Positions 31,417-38,662 of a stretch of 43,120 nucleotides of DNA are shown here, piece by piece. A program made the translations under genes and the position numbers. The stretch is from Vibrio ordalii ATCC 33509. GTDB taxonomy: Bacteria; Pseudomonadota; Gammaproteobacteria; Enterobacterales; Vibrionaceae. The notes below the pieces were generated by a model, which did no database searches, was not told the origin of the DNA, and saw nothing but the letters and a program-made list of their open reading frames with translations. The stretch lies in NCBI GenBank assembly GCA_000257205.1, contig AEZC01000015.1, positions 1-43,120 of the forward strand. Reading direction: 5' to 3'. Numbering within the stretch: the stretch's first letter is position 1; each line of letters begins with the position of its first letter.

Positions 31417-31836
31417 ATGAATATTAGCCAAGTTTCTCAGTTAACAGCACTTACCGCTAAATCCATTCGTCTTTATGAAGAGAAGGGGCTGATATCGCCG
31501 CCCCTTCGTTCAGAGAATGGTTACCGTCATTATCAACAAGCGCATATTGATGATCTTTTACTTATTGCGCGATGCAAGCGCGTTGGTTTTAGTTTAGAGG
31601 AATGTAAGTCCTTACTCGCTCTTGCCAACGATCCGTCCCGGACCAGTTTTGCAGTCAAAGAGAAAGCGCAAGAGAAGTTGAAACAAGTATCACAGAAGCT
31701 GGCAGAGCTTTCATTGATTAAGTTGCAACTAGAAGAGTGGATTACCGAATGTCCAGGCGACGGCGGTAGTGAATGCCCAATCATCGATAATTTGAAGGGG
31801 CAGTGTTGCCATAGCGACTTGAGCAAGTCAGTGTGA
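31417..31836 (+). CDS. cueR: MerR-family copper-responsive regulator CueR
   Basis: CueR senses Cu(I) and activates copper-efflux promoters by twisting DNA between badly spaced -35 and -10 boxes. Starting at the ATG at 31417 the protein has 139 residues and aligns from its first residue with CueR (MNISQVSQLTALTAKSIRLY). The helix-turn-helix and wing are at about 1-70, followed by a dimerisation helix. The two copper ligands C112 and C120 are at exactly the E. coli positions within ECPGDGGSECPII, and a C-terminal CC pair (130-131) is present. The frame is open further upstream, but the extra residues are not MerR-like. No copA or cueO is beside it, so it must act on distant targets. Confidence 0.9.
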   Translation: MNISQVSQLTALTAKSIRLYEEKGLISPPLRSENGYRHYQQAHIDDLLLIARCKRVGFSLEECKSLLALANDPSRTSFAVKEKAQEKLKQVSQKLAELSLIKLQLEEWITECPGDGGSECPIIDNLKGQCCHSDLSKSV

Positions 31837-31900
31837 CAATGAGCTCTTTAGCTAATGAGCTATCGAAGCACACACTACAATTTGGTTGCCTATAAGTGAA

Positions 31901-31932
31901 AAAACCAAAAGCAATGTATCACTTTTGGTTTT
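31901..31932. terminator. Bidirectional terminator between cueR and nfeD
   Basis: AAAACCAAAAG (31901-31911) and CTTTTGGTTTT (31922-31932) are exact complements around a 10-base loop, with T-runs in both directions. Confidence 0.85.
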
Positions 31933-31966
31933 TATGTACTTTCTTACTGATGTTTACTCAATGAGG

Positions 31967-32425
31967 CTAGCTCTCTTTAGGCTCAACAATCAACACAATT
32001 CCTTCGACATTTACGACTTTAACCACAACATCGGCTTCTAGGTTTTGCTGGCATTTTGCTGTCCACGTCGTATCGCCGAGCTGTAATCGAAAAGTTTCCC
32101 TTTCTTGAACGCTCTCTTTAAGACGAGCTGTTTGTCCGATCAGCTGTTTCTGTTTCTGGTTCAGATCACGAGTCTCGTCACCATCATGGTCTGATTTAAA
32201 TTGTTTACGCCACCATAACCAAGTCGTGACGAGTGATAAACTTGCAAAAGCCATCCACTGCAGTTGCCAACTGATGGGGAGCATCGCAAAGATAAGGCCA
32301 ACGATGAGTGCGGAAATACCTAACCAAAGAAAATACCCAGCAGTTCCAAGCAGTTCCAATGCAACAAGCACTAAGCCTAATGCGAGCCAGTGCCAATAAT
32401 TCATTTGTTGTATTAGCTCTATCAC
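31967..32425 (-). CDS. NfeD-family membrane protein (YbbK)
   Basis: A 152-residue short NfeD protein with two or three N-terminal membrane helices (about residues 12-75) and a C-terminal OB-fold domain (about 90-150) containing LIGQTARLKESV and LGDTTWTAKCQQNLEADVVVKVV, cited here by the core DTTWTAKC. Members of this family partner with SPFH proteins. The gene starts seven bases after the qmcA stop, so the pair is almost certainly cotranscribed and probably forms a membrane complex. Confidence 0.9.
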   Translation of the reverse strand: MIELIQQMNYWHWLALGLVLVALELLGTAGYFLWLGISALIVGLIFAMLPISWQLQWMAFASLSLVTTWLWWRKQFKSDHDGDETRDLNQKQKQLIGQTARLKESVQERETFRLQLGDTTWTAKCQQNLEADVVVKVVNVEGIVLIVEPKES

Positions 32426-32432
32426 GTTGGGC

Positions 32433-33356
32433 CTACTTATCTTGTGAGGATTTTAGGTTGAACATTTCAGCAATGCCAGCAACCGAACCCATCAACCCAG
32501 TAGCTTCTAATGGCAGCATAATGATTTTGCTGTTCTCTGCTTGACCAATGGCTTTAAGTGCTTCGGTATATCCTTGAGCGATAAAGTAGTTAACCGCTTG
32601 CATGTCACCTTGCGCAATCGCATTTGAAACCATCTCTGTCGCTTTAGCTTCCGCTTCGGCAGCGCGTTCACGTGCTTCTGCTTGAAGAATAGCCGCCTGC
32701 TTTTCACCTTCAGCTTTAAGTATTTCAGACTGCTTTTGGCCTTCGGCGCGTAAAATTTGTGCTTGACGTACGCCTTCGGCTTCTAACACTTCAGCACGTT
32801 TATTTCTCTCCGCTTTCATTTGCGCATTCATCGCTGCGGTTAAATCCGCTGGTGGTTGCACATCTTTAATTTCGATACGAGTGACTTTTACACCCCAAGG
32901 GTTAGTCGCCTGATCGACTATCGATAACAATTTAGTGTTGATCATGTCACGCTGGCTGAGCATTTCATCCAGTTCCATCGAGCCCAGTACGGTACGCATA
33001 TTGGTTAGAGTTAAGTTGCGAATGGCGTGTTGTAGTTCGCTAACTTCATAGGCGGCTTTCGCAGCATCAATCACTTGCACGAAGCAAACCGCGTCGATAA
33101 CAACATTGGCGTTATCTTTGGATATCACTTCTTGTGCTGGGATATCAAGAACCTGTTCCATCATATTGATTTTTTGTCCGACGCGATCAATGAATGGAAT
33201 AATGATATTTAAACCGGGGCGTAGGGTGTGTGTGTAACGTCCAAAACGCTCTACTGTCCAATTGCTCCCTTGTGAAACGGTTTTCACTGCAGAAAAGATA
33301 AATGAAATAACGACGAATACAAATACGCCAACGGCGACGAGTGAATCAATAGCCAT
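32433..33356 (-). CDS. qmcA: SPFH/band-7 membrane protein QmcA
   Basis: A 307-residue stomatin/prohibitin-like protein. It has one N-terminal membrane helix (about 5-25), an SPFH domain (about 27-190) with [21 protein letters not shown], cited by its core [14 protein letters not shown], and a long Ala/Glu/Gln/Arg-rich coiled coil (about 185-260) that builds the oligomeric cage. In E. coli QmcA is anchored in the inner membrane and associates with FtsH complexes. It is followed by nfeD. The upstream 307-base gap separates it from ybbN. Confidence 0.92.
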   Translation of the reverse strand: MAIDSLVAVGVFVFVVISFIFSAVKTVSQGSNWTVERFGRYTHTLRPGLNIIIPFIDRVGQKINMMEQVLDIPAQEVISKDNANVVIDAVCFVQVIDAAKAAYEVSELQHAIRNLTLTNMRTVLGSMELDEMLSQRDMINTKLLSIVDQATNPWGVKVTRIEIKDVQPPADLTAAMNAQMKAERNKRAEVLEAEGVRQAQILRAEGQKQSEILKAEGEKQAAILQAEARERAAEAEAKATEMVSNAIAQGDMQAVNYFIAQGYTEALKAIGQAENSKIIMLPLEATGLMGSVAGIAEMFNLKSSQDK

Positions 33357-33663
33357 AACGGTTCCTTTTAAGTATTAAATAATCCTAATGTTGATGTTCC
33401 TTTCTCTATTGAAACGGCCGCTGTGTTAGCTAAGTTCGTTCACCCCAATCATAGAGCTTATTGTGCTCATGGGGATGAACTCACTTGCCGACTGCCGGTA
33501 TATCCAAGTCATTTGGATATAGGAGCGATTCTCATCAACGTTTGAGCTTTGCTATTGATCATTCTCTATCAGTTATCGATATGGAACAAATGAAATAATG
33601 AGATTTGATACTGGTTTTTTAACAATCAAAGCAGAACTTTCCCACTTTAATTACTTGATATTA
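33357..33663. other. 307-base gap between ybbN and qmcA with two hairpins
   Basis: No gene is visible. An imperfect hairpin has outer arms GTTCACCCCA (33438-33447) and TGGGGATGAAC (33470-33480) with inner arms GAGC/GCTC. A perfect palindrome TATATCCAA (33499-33507) with TTGGATATA (33513-33521) lies just after it. Neither has a U-tract. The qmcA promoter should also lie here, but I could not place it clearly. Confidence 0.55.
33499..33521. repeat. Palindrome TATATCCAA / TTGGATATA
   Basis: A 9-bp perfect stem with a 5-base loop, upstream of qmcA. Its ends resemble the palindromes at 21377-21430 and 40805-40861, suggesting a dispersed intergenic element. Confidence 0.55.
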
Positions 33664-34518
33664 TTAATATAATAGTGAATACAGCTTTCTGCGATAGAGA
33701 TTTGCCACACTATTTCCTTGTCCAAGCGCACTTAATATGTCCATAAACACTTTTTTGAGCCCGCCATCGAGGCAATTGAGGTCGCTTTGTAAAAATGACC
33801 ATAACAGCTCGAGAGCTTCTTCATTACGGTTAACTTGATGATATTGAAGCGCTAACTCACTTGCTATGTGAGCGTTGTTTGGCTCAGCGGAAAAAATCTC
33901 TTCTAATGCTTGAATCTCTGGGCTGTCAGCGGCTTGCTTGTGCAGCTCCAGTTTGGCGATTAAGCCTTTGTAGTAACCATCTTGATACTCTAGTGGGATG
34001 CGTTCCAGTTCTGTTTCTGCCGCTTCATACTGCTGAGTTTCCAGAAACACATCAGCGAGGGCCAGTTTGACCTCTGCTTTTGCTTTCATATCGTCAGGTA
34101 GACTTAGTAGCAAAGGTAGTGCTTGCGAATGTTGTGTTTGCTCTATCAGTGTTAAGGCTTGCTGTAGCGCAATTTCATCGTGGCTTGGCAAATGTTTGCT
34201 TAACATTGCATTCACCGTTTCTATGGTCTGAGCACCTGCTAAACCGTCGACCGCTTGACCATTAATAAATAGAGCGATTGTTGGCAGGGTTTGAACACCA
34301 AATTGCGCTGCCACTTGCTGTTCTTGCTGGCAGTTGAGAAGAGCCAATGTGAATGCGCCACTGTGCTGTTGCGCTACGCTTTGTAATTCAGGAATGAGTT
34401 GTACGCTCTCTTGATTCATGGGTGCCCAAAAATAAAAGAGAATAGGAGCCTCAACTGAGCGTTCGAACACCTCTCGAAAGTTGTGCTGATTGACCTCAAC
34501 GATGTAAGGTGATTGCAT
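33664..34518 (-). CDS. ybbN: Thioredoxin-fold/TPR co-chaperone YbbN (CnoX-like)
   Basis: A 284-residue protein with an N-terminal thioredoxin fold (about 1-110) and C-terminal TPR-like helices (about 115-284). E. coli YbbN/CnoX is a holdase that hands clients to GroEL and DnaK and protects them during chlorine stress. The thioredoxin active-site position reads FWAPMNQESVQL: both cysteines are replaced (N35 and S38), so it cannot do dithiol redox chemistry; the E. coli protein keeps one cysteine in SxxC. The cis-Pro loop LPTIALFINGQ is kept. A promoter should lie in the upstream gap. Confidence 0.9.
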   Translation of the reverse strand: MQSPYIVEVNQHNFREVFERSVEAPILFYFWAPMNQESVQLIPELQSVAQQHSGAFTLALLNCQQEQQVAAQFGVQTLPTIALFINGQAVDGLAGAQTIETVNAMLSKHLPSHDEIALQQALTLIEQTQHSQALPLLLSLPDDMKAKAEVKLALADVFLETQQYEAAETELERIPLEYQDGYYKGLIAKLELHKQAADSPEIQALEEIFSAEPNNAHIASELALQYHQVNRNEEALELLWSFLQSDLNCLDGGLKKVFMDILSALGQGNSVANLYRRKLYSLLY

Positions 34519-34591
34519 GATATTTTCCTTGCGATAATCAAGTTTATAGTCTTAGAAATAGGGGTAAAAATTGGAATATCAAGGGCAAATG

Positions 34592-34621
34592 AAAAACGCT
34601 ACCGTTAAAGTAGCGTTTTTT
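34592..34621. terminator. Bidirectional terminator in the ybbN-yfcH gap
   Basis: CGCTAC (34597-34602) pairs with GTAGCG (34610-34615) around a 7-base loop, with five As before and six Ts after. On the minus strand it would stop yfcH or a small gene in the gap. Confidence 0.88.
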
Positions 34622-34651
34622 ATCTCTCAAAGAGAGGGCAAGCAAAGGTGT

Positions 34652-34717
34652 TTATAATATTAAGAATAGTGTCAGCGCAACACCGACACTGAGCCAATTT
34701 AATTGGTGTAATGTCAT
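34652..34717 (-). CDS. Possible 21-residue hydrophobic peptide
   Basis: A minus-strand ATG at 34717 opens 21 codons ending in TAA. The peptide begins MTLHQLNW and continues as an uninterrupted run of Leu, Val, Ala, Thr, Phe and Ile, a plausible single membrane helix. A strong terminator starts about 30 bases after the stop. Against it: the Shine-Dalgarno is weak, and a second frame from an ATG at 34733 (37 codons, cysteine-rich) overlaps. I do not recognise a known small protein. Confidence 0.25.
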   Translation of the reverse strand: MTLHQLNWLSVGVALTLFLIL

Positions 34718-34753
34718 ATTCGTCGTACCACATGTAACGCTTGATGTTGGATT

Positions 34754-34779
34754 AACTGGGATACCCAGAGTTGTATAAT
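34754..34779 (+). promoter_or_regulatory. Plus-strand promoter-like sequence with internal palindrome
   Basis: TTAACT, a 16-base spacer and a perfect TATAAT (34774-34779) read rightwards. Between them lies CTGGG-ATA-CCCAG (34756-34768), well placed as an operator. The next plus-strand gene, yfcE, is 1.3 kb away beyond the oppositely oriented yfcH, so any transcript would be a small RNA or antisense to yfcH. Confidence 0.3.
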
Positions 34780-34917
34780 GTCACATGAATGTTACGAATT
34801 AATGACAATCAGGTTGGTTGCGCTGCTTTGTACAGCCATTGGTCTAGCTATCGATAGGTATCACTTTTGTCATTATCGTATACCTTGCTATTCACAAAAA
34901 ATATAGGCCAGTTTTGG

Positions 34918-35832
34918 TTAAGCACGATGTTGTAATATATTTTTCAACGCAGGTTCTAGGTGTGAAAACTGGAAGTGAAATCCTAGCTCGGTTAGCTTTT
35001 TAGGTTTTGCTCTAATACTGTCAAACAGTAAAACAGCCGCTTCACCCATTGCAAGGTTTAGAACCCATTTGGGAGTGAATAGTATGTGTGGTCGACGTAA
35101 TGTTTTCGCCAATAGCTGGCTAAAATGCTTATTAGGTACGGGATGTGGAGCACAGAGGTTAAAAGCACCTTGCGCATGCGGCGTGTCTAATAAATAGGCT
35201 ATCGCACGTGCCATATCTAATAAGTGGATCCATGGCATATACTGTTCACCCTTACCAAGAGGGCCGCCCAAGCCTAAACGGTAAGGTGGCAGCATTTTCT
35301 TTAAAGCACCACCATCGCTAGCGAGCACGATCCCGGTACGCAATAGACACACCCGAGTTTTTTCTGATTGCGCTTGGAGTGCGATGCGCTCCCATTTTTC
35401 GCAAACGTGATGAGGAAAACTTTGTTGGTGCACATGTAGTGTTTCATCAAACGGATGAGACTGCTGGTCACCATAATAGCCGACGGCCGAGCCACTGATG
35501 AAAACGGAGGGTGGTTCAGTACTGGCATGGATGAGTTCAACTAACCGCTCTGTTATTTCCCATCGGCTAGCACAAATGGTCGCTTTTTGCTGTTTGCTCC
35601 AGCGTTTGTCGGCGATCGGTTCTCCTGCAAGATTGATAATGGCGTCAAATTGATTCGCGTCTTTTAAACTCGCTAGGGAAGTCAGGTAGGTGATACTACC
35701 TTTGTCTACATGGGCGAGCTGCTGCTTAGCTCGCTCTATATCGCGTGTGAGGAGGTAGATATTGTGCGTGAAAATCTGTTTCATCAGCTCTTTACCGATA
35801 AAGCCAGTCCCTCCCGTTAATAGTATTTTCAT
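34918..35832 (-). CDS. yfcH: TIGR01777-family epimerase-like SDR protein YfcH
   Basis: A 304-residue extended short-chain dehydrogenase. The NAD(P)-binding TGGTGFIGKELM (near residue 6), the INLAGEPIADKRW family stretch (near 66) and the catalytic-type YYGDQ region after SGSAVGYYG (near 112) are visible. A C-terminal DUF1731 domain (about 250-300) with RRPHILFTPKWVLNLAMGE completes the family architecture. The substrate is unknown. It is divergent from yfcE. Confidence 0.92.
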   Translation of the reverse strand: MKILLTGGTGFIGKELMKQIFTHNIYLLTRDIERAKQQLAHVDKGSITYLTSLASLKDANQFDAIINLAGEPIADKRWSKQQKATICASRWEITERLVELIHASTEPPSVFISGSAVGYYGDQQSHPFDETLHVHQQSFPHHVCEKWERIALQAQSEKTRVCLLRTGIVLASDGGALKKMLPPYRLGLGGPLGKGEQYMPWIHLLDMARAIAYLLDTPHAQGAFNLCAPHPVPNKHFSQLLAKTLRRPHILFTPKWVLNLAMGEAAVLLFDSIRAKPKKLTELGFHFQFSHLEPALKNILQHRA

Positions 35833-36060
35833 GTTTCTACCTCATTGGTTTGTGCGATATCACCTAAATGGTGGTGATGAGAACGATAGCCATCTTAGTT
35901 AAGTGACGATGCTTGTTTGTCATCTAATCTAATATAGGAAACTTATTCAGCATACGTGAATTGTTCGTGGTGATAAATGACAATGTTTATCCATAACTAA
36001 AGATGACGAAGTGTGCTGAAATTCGTACAATCTGTAGTTCCAAAATACGGAGATAAAAGT

Positions 36061-36612
36061 ATGAAGTTGTTTTTTGCTTCGGATTTACATGGTTCACTGC
36101 CTGCTACTGAAAAAGTGCTCAGTTTATTTGAACAGTCAGGTGCAGACACTTTAGTACTGCTAGGAGACCTTTTAAATCATGGTCCGCGTAATCCTATCCC
36201 TGATGGGTATAATCCGACCGCAGTTGCGGAGTGCTTGAATCGATGGGCGCCGCATATTGTGGCGGTCAGAGGTAATTGTGATAGCGAAGTGGACCAAATG
36301 CTGCTCGACTTTCCGATGATGATGGATTTTTGTTGGGTAGTTTTGGAGTCAGGAACTCGCTTTTTCTTAACGCATGGCCATCAATATAATGCTCAAAATA
36401 GGCCACCATTAAAAAAAGGTGATGTATTGATCCATGGCCACTCGCACATCCCCATGGCGCAAAGTCAAGATGATGTCATTATTGTCAACCCAGGGTCCGC
36501 GACCTTTCCACGCAATGAATTTCCCCCAAGCTACGCGATTTATACGGATGGATTATTTCAAGTTATGGGGCTAGGGGGGCAACGACTGGCGCAATATCGT
36601 TTAATCGTTTAG
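36061..36612 (+). CDS. yfcE: Metallophosphodiesterase YfcE
   Basis: A 183-residue calcineurin-like phosphodiesterase; E. coli YfcE (184 residues) hydrolyses phosphodiester model substrates with manganese. I choose the ATG at 36061 with GGAG eight to nine bases upstream, rather than a longer frame from 36013. Metal ligands are visible in SDLHGS (D8, H10), LLGDLLNHG, RGNCDSE, FLTHGH and HGHSH. The physiological substrate is not known. It is convergent with the SelT-like gene. Confidence 0.93.
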   Translation: MKLFFASDLHGSLPATEKVLSLFEQSGADTLVLLGDLLNHGPRNPIPDGYNPTAVAECLNRWAPHIVAVRGNCDSEVDQMLLDFPMMMDFCWVVLESGTRFFLTHGHQYNAQNRPPLKKGDVLIHGHSHIPMAQSQDDVIIVNPGSATFPRNEFPPSYAIYTDGLFQVMGLGGQRLAQYRLIV

Positions 36613-36643
36613 CGACTAGTTCTTAAACCGTTCGCTATCTGAT

Positions 36644-36922
36644 TTACCTGTTGTCTGAATGACCCAGATCTCGCTCTGGGTCAATGATATCTCTGACTCG
36701 TTGCTTAAGAACCTTTGCTTCAGGGAAACCACCCTCATGTTTACGTTCCCAAATCCGTTGTCCATTGCACATGATTTCAAATCGTCCTCCCGTATCAGGG
36801 TAGAGACGCACAGATTCAATTTCTTCACTAAAAGTATGCAGTAACTCTTGGCTTAGCCAAGTGGCCCGAAGCATCCAATTACACTGGCGGCAATAGTAGA
36901 TCTCAATATTGGCTTTTTCCAT
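36644..36922 (-). CDS. SelT/SelW/SelH-family thioredoxin-like protein
   Basis: A 92-residue protein of the Rdx/SelW family (cysteine form). I start at the ATG at 36922, with AGGGA upstream, because MEKANIEIYYCRQCNW is the family N-terminus; the frame is open further upstream but the extra part overlaps toxS. The redox motif is C11-x2-C14, with cysteine in place of selenocysteine. FEIMCNGQRIWERKHEGGFPE, cited by its core RIWERKHEGGFPE, is the usual C-terminal signature. It lies 82 bases downstream of toxS on the same strand, so it may share the toxRS transcript. Confidence 0.88.
   Translation of the reverse strand: MEKANIEIYYCRQCNWMLRATWLSQELLHTFSEEIESVRLYPDTGGRFEIMCNGQRIWERKHEGGFPEAKVLKQRVRDIIDPERDLGHSDNR
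36660..36683. repeat. Perfect hairpin inside the end of the SelW-like gene
   Basis: TGACCCAGA (36660-36668) and TCTGGGTCA (36675-36683) are exact complements with a 6-base loop. They lie in the last codons of the SelW-like gene and 48 bases after the yfcE stop, so the hairpin may shape both convergent 3' ends. No U-tract follows. Confidence 0.5.
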
Positions 36923-37004
36923 GATATCCCTTTTAGGCTGAAATAGATCAATGCACAGTAAAGGACCTTGTAGCCCTTTATTTGACGTCGTTGATGAGTG
37001 ATAT

Positions 37005-37526
37005 TTAATTGATAAATAGCACGGTTGAGCCATGACTCAAGCTCGTGAGCAATAATGTTTTTTCATTGACGACATCAATACGTCGGTTTTGTTGAGCATC
37101 CATTTTAAAAAACTGAGTGATAAGATCCAGTTGCTCAGGAGTAAAGTCTTTACTTTGACTCGAGCTAATGTCTTTAAACTCGGTAGGTGATATCAATAAA
37201 TAACTATCACTGATATCCCAGGTACCTTTTTCTGAGATATTAATGAAGCTTTCACCTTCACCACCCACGGCGAATAACTTCACATTTGACATTCGGATAT
37301 AAGTGCCATTGGGTAAATATTTTACATTTGAAGTGACATCAACACGACGGATTGGCCCAACAGAATCATTCTGTTGACTGCGTTTTACTACAGTGACCAT
37401 TTTTGATTGCCACTCTTGCGCCGCTAGGATCTGCTCGATTTTTAAATCGCTGCCCCAGTATAACCAACTACTGAATAGTGCCGAGACGACTAAGATAACA
37501 GCTGCTATTTTTTGATTAATCTGCAT
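37005..37526 (-). CDS. toxS: Transmembrane regulatory protein ToxS
   Basis: ToxS pairs with the periplasmic domain of ToxR, stabilising it against proteolysis and aiding bile sensing. The 173-residue protein has one N-terminal membrane helix (about residues 5-24) and a periplasmic domain carrying the vibrio ToxS hallmarks IEQILAAQEWQSKMV and GPIRRVDVTSNVKYLPNGTY, cited by the core DVTSNVKYLPNGTY. It starts 11 bases after the toxR stop with a good AGGGGG-type ribosome site and forms the toxRS operon. Confidence 0.96.
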   Translation of the reverse strand: MQINQKIAAVILVVSALFSSWLYWGSDLKIEQILAAQEWQSKMVTVVKRSQQNDSVGPIRRVDVTSNVKYLPNGTYIRMSNVKLFAVGGEGESFINISEKGTWDISDSYLLISPTEFKDISSSQSKDFTPEQLDLITQFFKMDAQQNRRIDVVNEKTLLLTSLSHGSTVLFIN

Positions 37527-37537
37527 ACTGAAGCCCC

Positions 37538-38404
37538 CTATTTACACACGTTGGTTAAGTCATCTTGATTGGCTAAAATTCGCAAAGTGACATTTTCACC
37601 TGAGAATTCAGAGCTATGGATGTAATTTAGTACGAGCTGATTATTTTGCCCACCAGTAGCAATGACCTGCTTAGGAGCAAGCTCTCCAGTATGTGATTCA
37701 TTGTATTTTTTAACGCATTTTTCAATCGAAGGTAGCCAGTTGGTAAGGTCTGGATGATTGAGCGGTGTATTCACCGCAATGTTATTATAGACAGCAATCT
37801 GCTTAAATTTAGATTGTGCTGGGCTTGTCAATAATAGTGACAAAATAGGTAAAAAAAGCGCTAAGACCAACATTATCTTACCTTGTAGCGTTAATTTTTC
37901 GCCCTCAATTTTTATTTTAGCTAGTGGAGCTGTTGCGGCTGTTTGAGCCATCGCTTCATCGGATAGTGAATTAGGCTCTGGTTGAATTTCTTTAATTGAC
38001 TCACTTGCACTGGACAATCCCTCTTCAACATCGATAGTTGTATTTTTTTGTGAGTAAGGGGTTGCTCGAGTTACAGAGGCAATCATCTGATAACCTCGTT
38101 TCGGCACTGTTTTGACAAATTCTGGTGATTTAGTCTGATCTTTCAACATCTTTCTAAGTGTTGAGATCGCTTGAGTTAGGCTTGAATCATCGACTTCAAA
38201 ACCTTGCTCACGCCAAACAAATTCATGCAATTCATGACGTGTAATCACCTCATTTGGACGTTCACATAGCAGAAGTAGAATTCTGCTTTCATTACTACCA
38301 AGGCGAACAATGTCCTGTTCATTTTCTAGATCAAGCAAAGAGTTACTATTGGGATCAAACGTGAATCGGTTAGCAAGGATAAATTTTGTGCCTATGTTAC
38401 TCAT
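37538..38404 (-). CDS. toxR: Membrane-anchored transcription activator ToxR
   Basis: ToxR is an inner-membrane transcription factor that controls porin genes and, in pathogens, virulence genes. The 288-residue protein has a cytoplasmic OmpR/PhoB-type winged helix (about 8-110) with LGSNESRILLLL, FVWREQGFEVDDSSLTQAIS and TVPKRGYQMIA, then a variable Ser/Glu/Ala/Thr-rich linker (115-172), one membrane helix (about 176-194) and a periplasmic domain. The two periplasmic cysteines C230 and C287 match the redox-active pair of V. cholerae ToxR. The linker is the part that differs most between species. It is divergent from htpG, as in V. cholerae. Confidence 0.96.
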   Translation of the reverse strand: MSNIGTKFILANRFTFDPNSNSLLDLENEQDIVRLGSNESRILLLLCERPNEVITRHELHEFVWREQGFEVDDSSLTQAISTLRKMLKDQTKSPEFVKTVPKRGYQMIASVTRATPYSQKNTTIDVEEGLSSASESIKEIQPEPNSLSDEAMAQTAATAPLAKIKIEGEKLTLQGKIMLVLALFLPILSLLLTSPAQSKFKQIAVYNNIAVNTPLNHPDLTNWLPSIEKCVKKYNESHTGELAPKQVIATGGQNNQLVLNYIHSSEFSGENVTLRILANQDDLTNVCK

Positions 38405-38476
38405 GATAATCTTCTTATTGTTGGCATGTTTAACCGTCCATCAACCTAGCCTGCTTGGGTAAGCAATTGATGAAAC

Positions 38477-38505
38477 ATTATGCTGGTTTTTATTTTTTTT
38501 GATAA
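38477..38505 (-). promoter_or_regulatory. Candidate toxR promoter
   Basis: On the minus strand TTATCA (38505-38500), a 17-base spacer and CATAAT (38482-38477) form a sigma-70-like promoter about 70 bases before the toxR start. Confidence 0.4.
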
Positions 38506-38507
38506 AA

Positions 38508-38524
38508 ATTATGGCAAGCATAAT
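38508..38524. promoter_or_regulatory. Inverted repeat ATTATG-N5-CATAAT upstream of toxR
   Basis: A perfect 6-bp inverted repeat (38508-38513 and 38519-38524) lies just upstream of the candidate toxR -35 box and between the two divergent promoters, a typical place for a regulator such as a LysR-type activator. The binding protein is unknown. Confidence 0.4.
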
Positions 38525-38564
38525 CAAAATAAATAAAAAAAACAGTGTTTTTATGATTATTGAC

Positions 38565-38592
38565 CTTGAATTTACAATTGCCAGCCTCATCT
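38565..38592 (+). promoter_or_regulatory. Heat-shock (sigma-32) promoter of htpG
   Basis: CTTGAAT (38565-38571), a 13-base spacer and CCTCATCT (38585-38592) closely fit the sigma-32 consensus CTTGAAA - 13 to 15 bases - CCCCATNT. The start point would be about 60 bases before the htpG ATG. Confidence 0.75.
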
Positions 38593-38662
38593 TACTAGCA
38601 AATCATCCTTGGTTGCACACTCAGTGTGTGAATGAAAATAACTCAGATGTTATGGAGCTAGT

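Larger units (their letters stand above)
34519..34917. other. 399-base gap between ybbN and yfcH
   Basis: The gap contains a strong bidirectional terminator (34592-34621), a possible 21-codon hydrophobic reading frame on the minus strand (34652-34717), a plus-strand promoter-like sequence with an internal palindrome (34754-34779) and the palindrome CTATCGATAG near 34847-34856. No longer gene is visible. The terminator is about 300 bases past the yfcH stop, farther than needed for yfcH alone. Confidence 0.5.

Noticed and set aside
36923..37033. A longer form of the SelW-like protein
   Set aside because: The extension overlaps toxS and lacks similarity to the family; the ATG at 36922 has a ribosome site and the family N-terminus.
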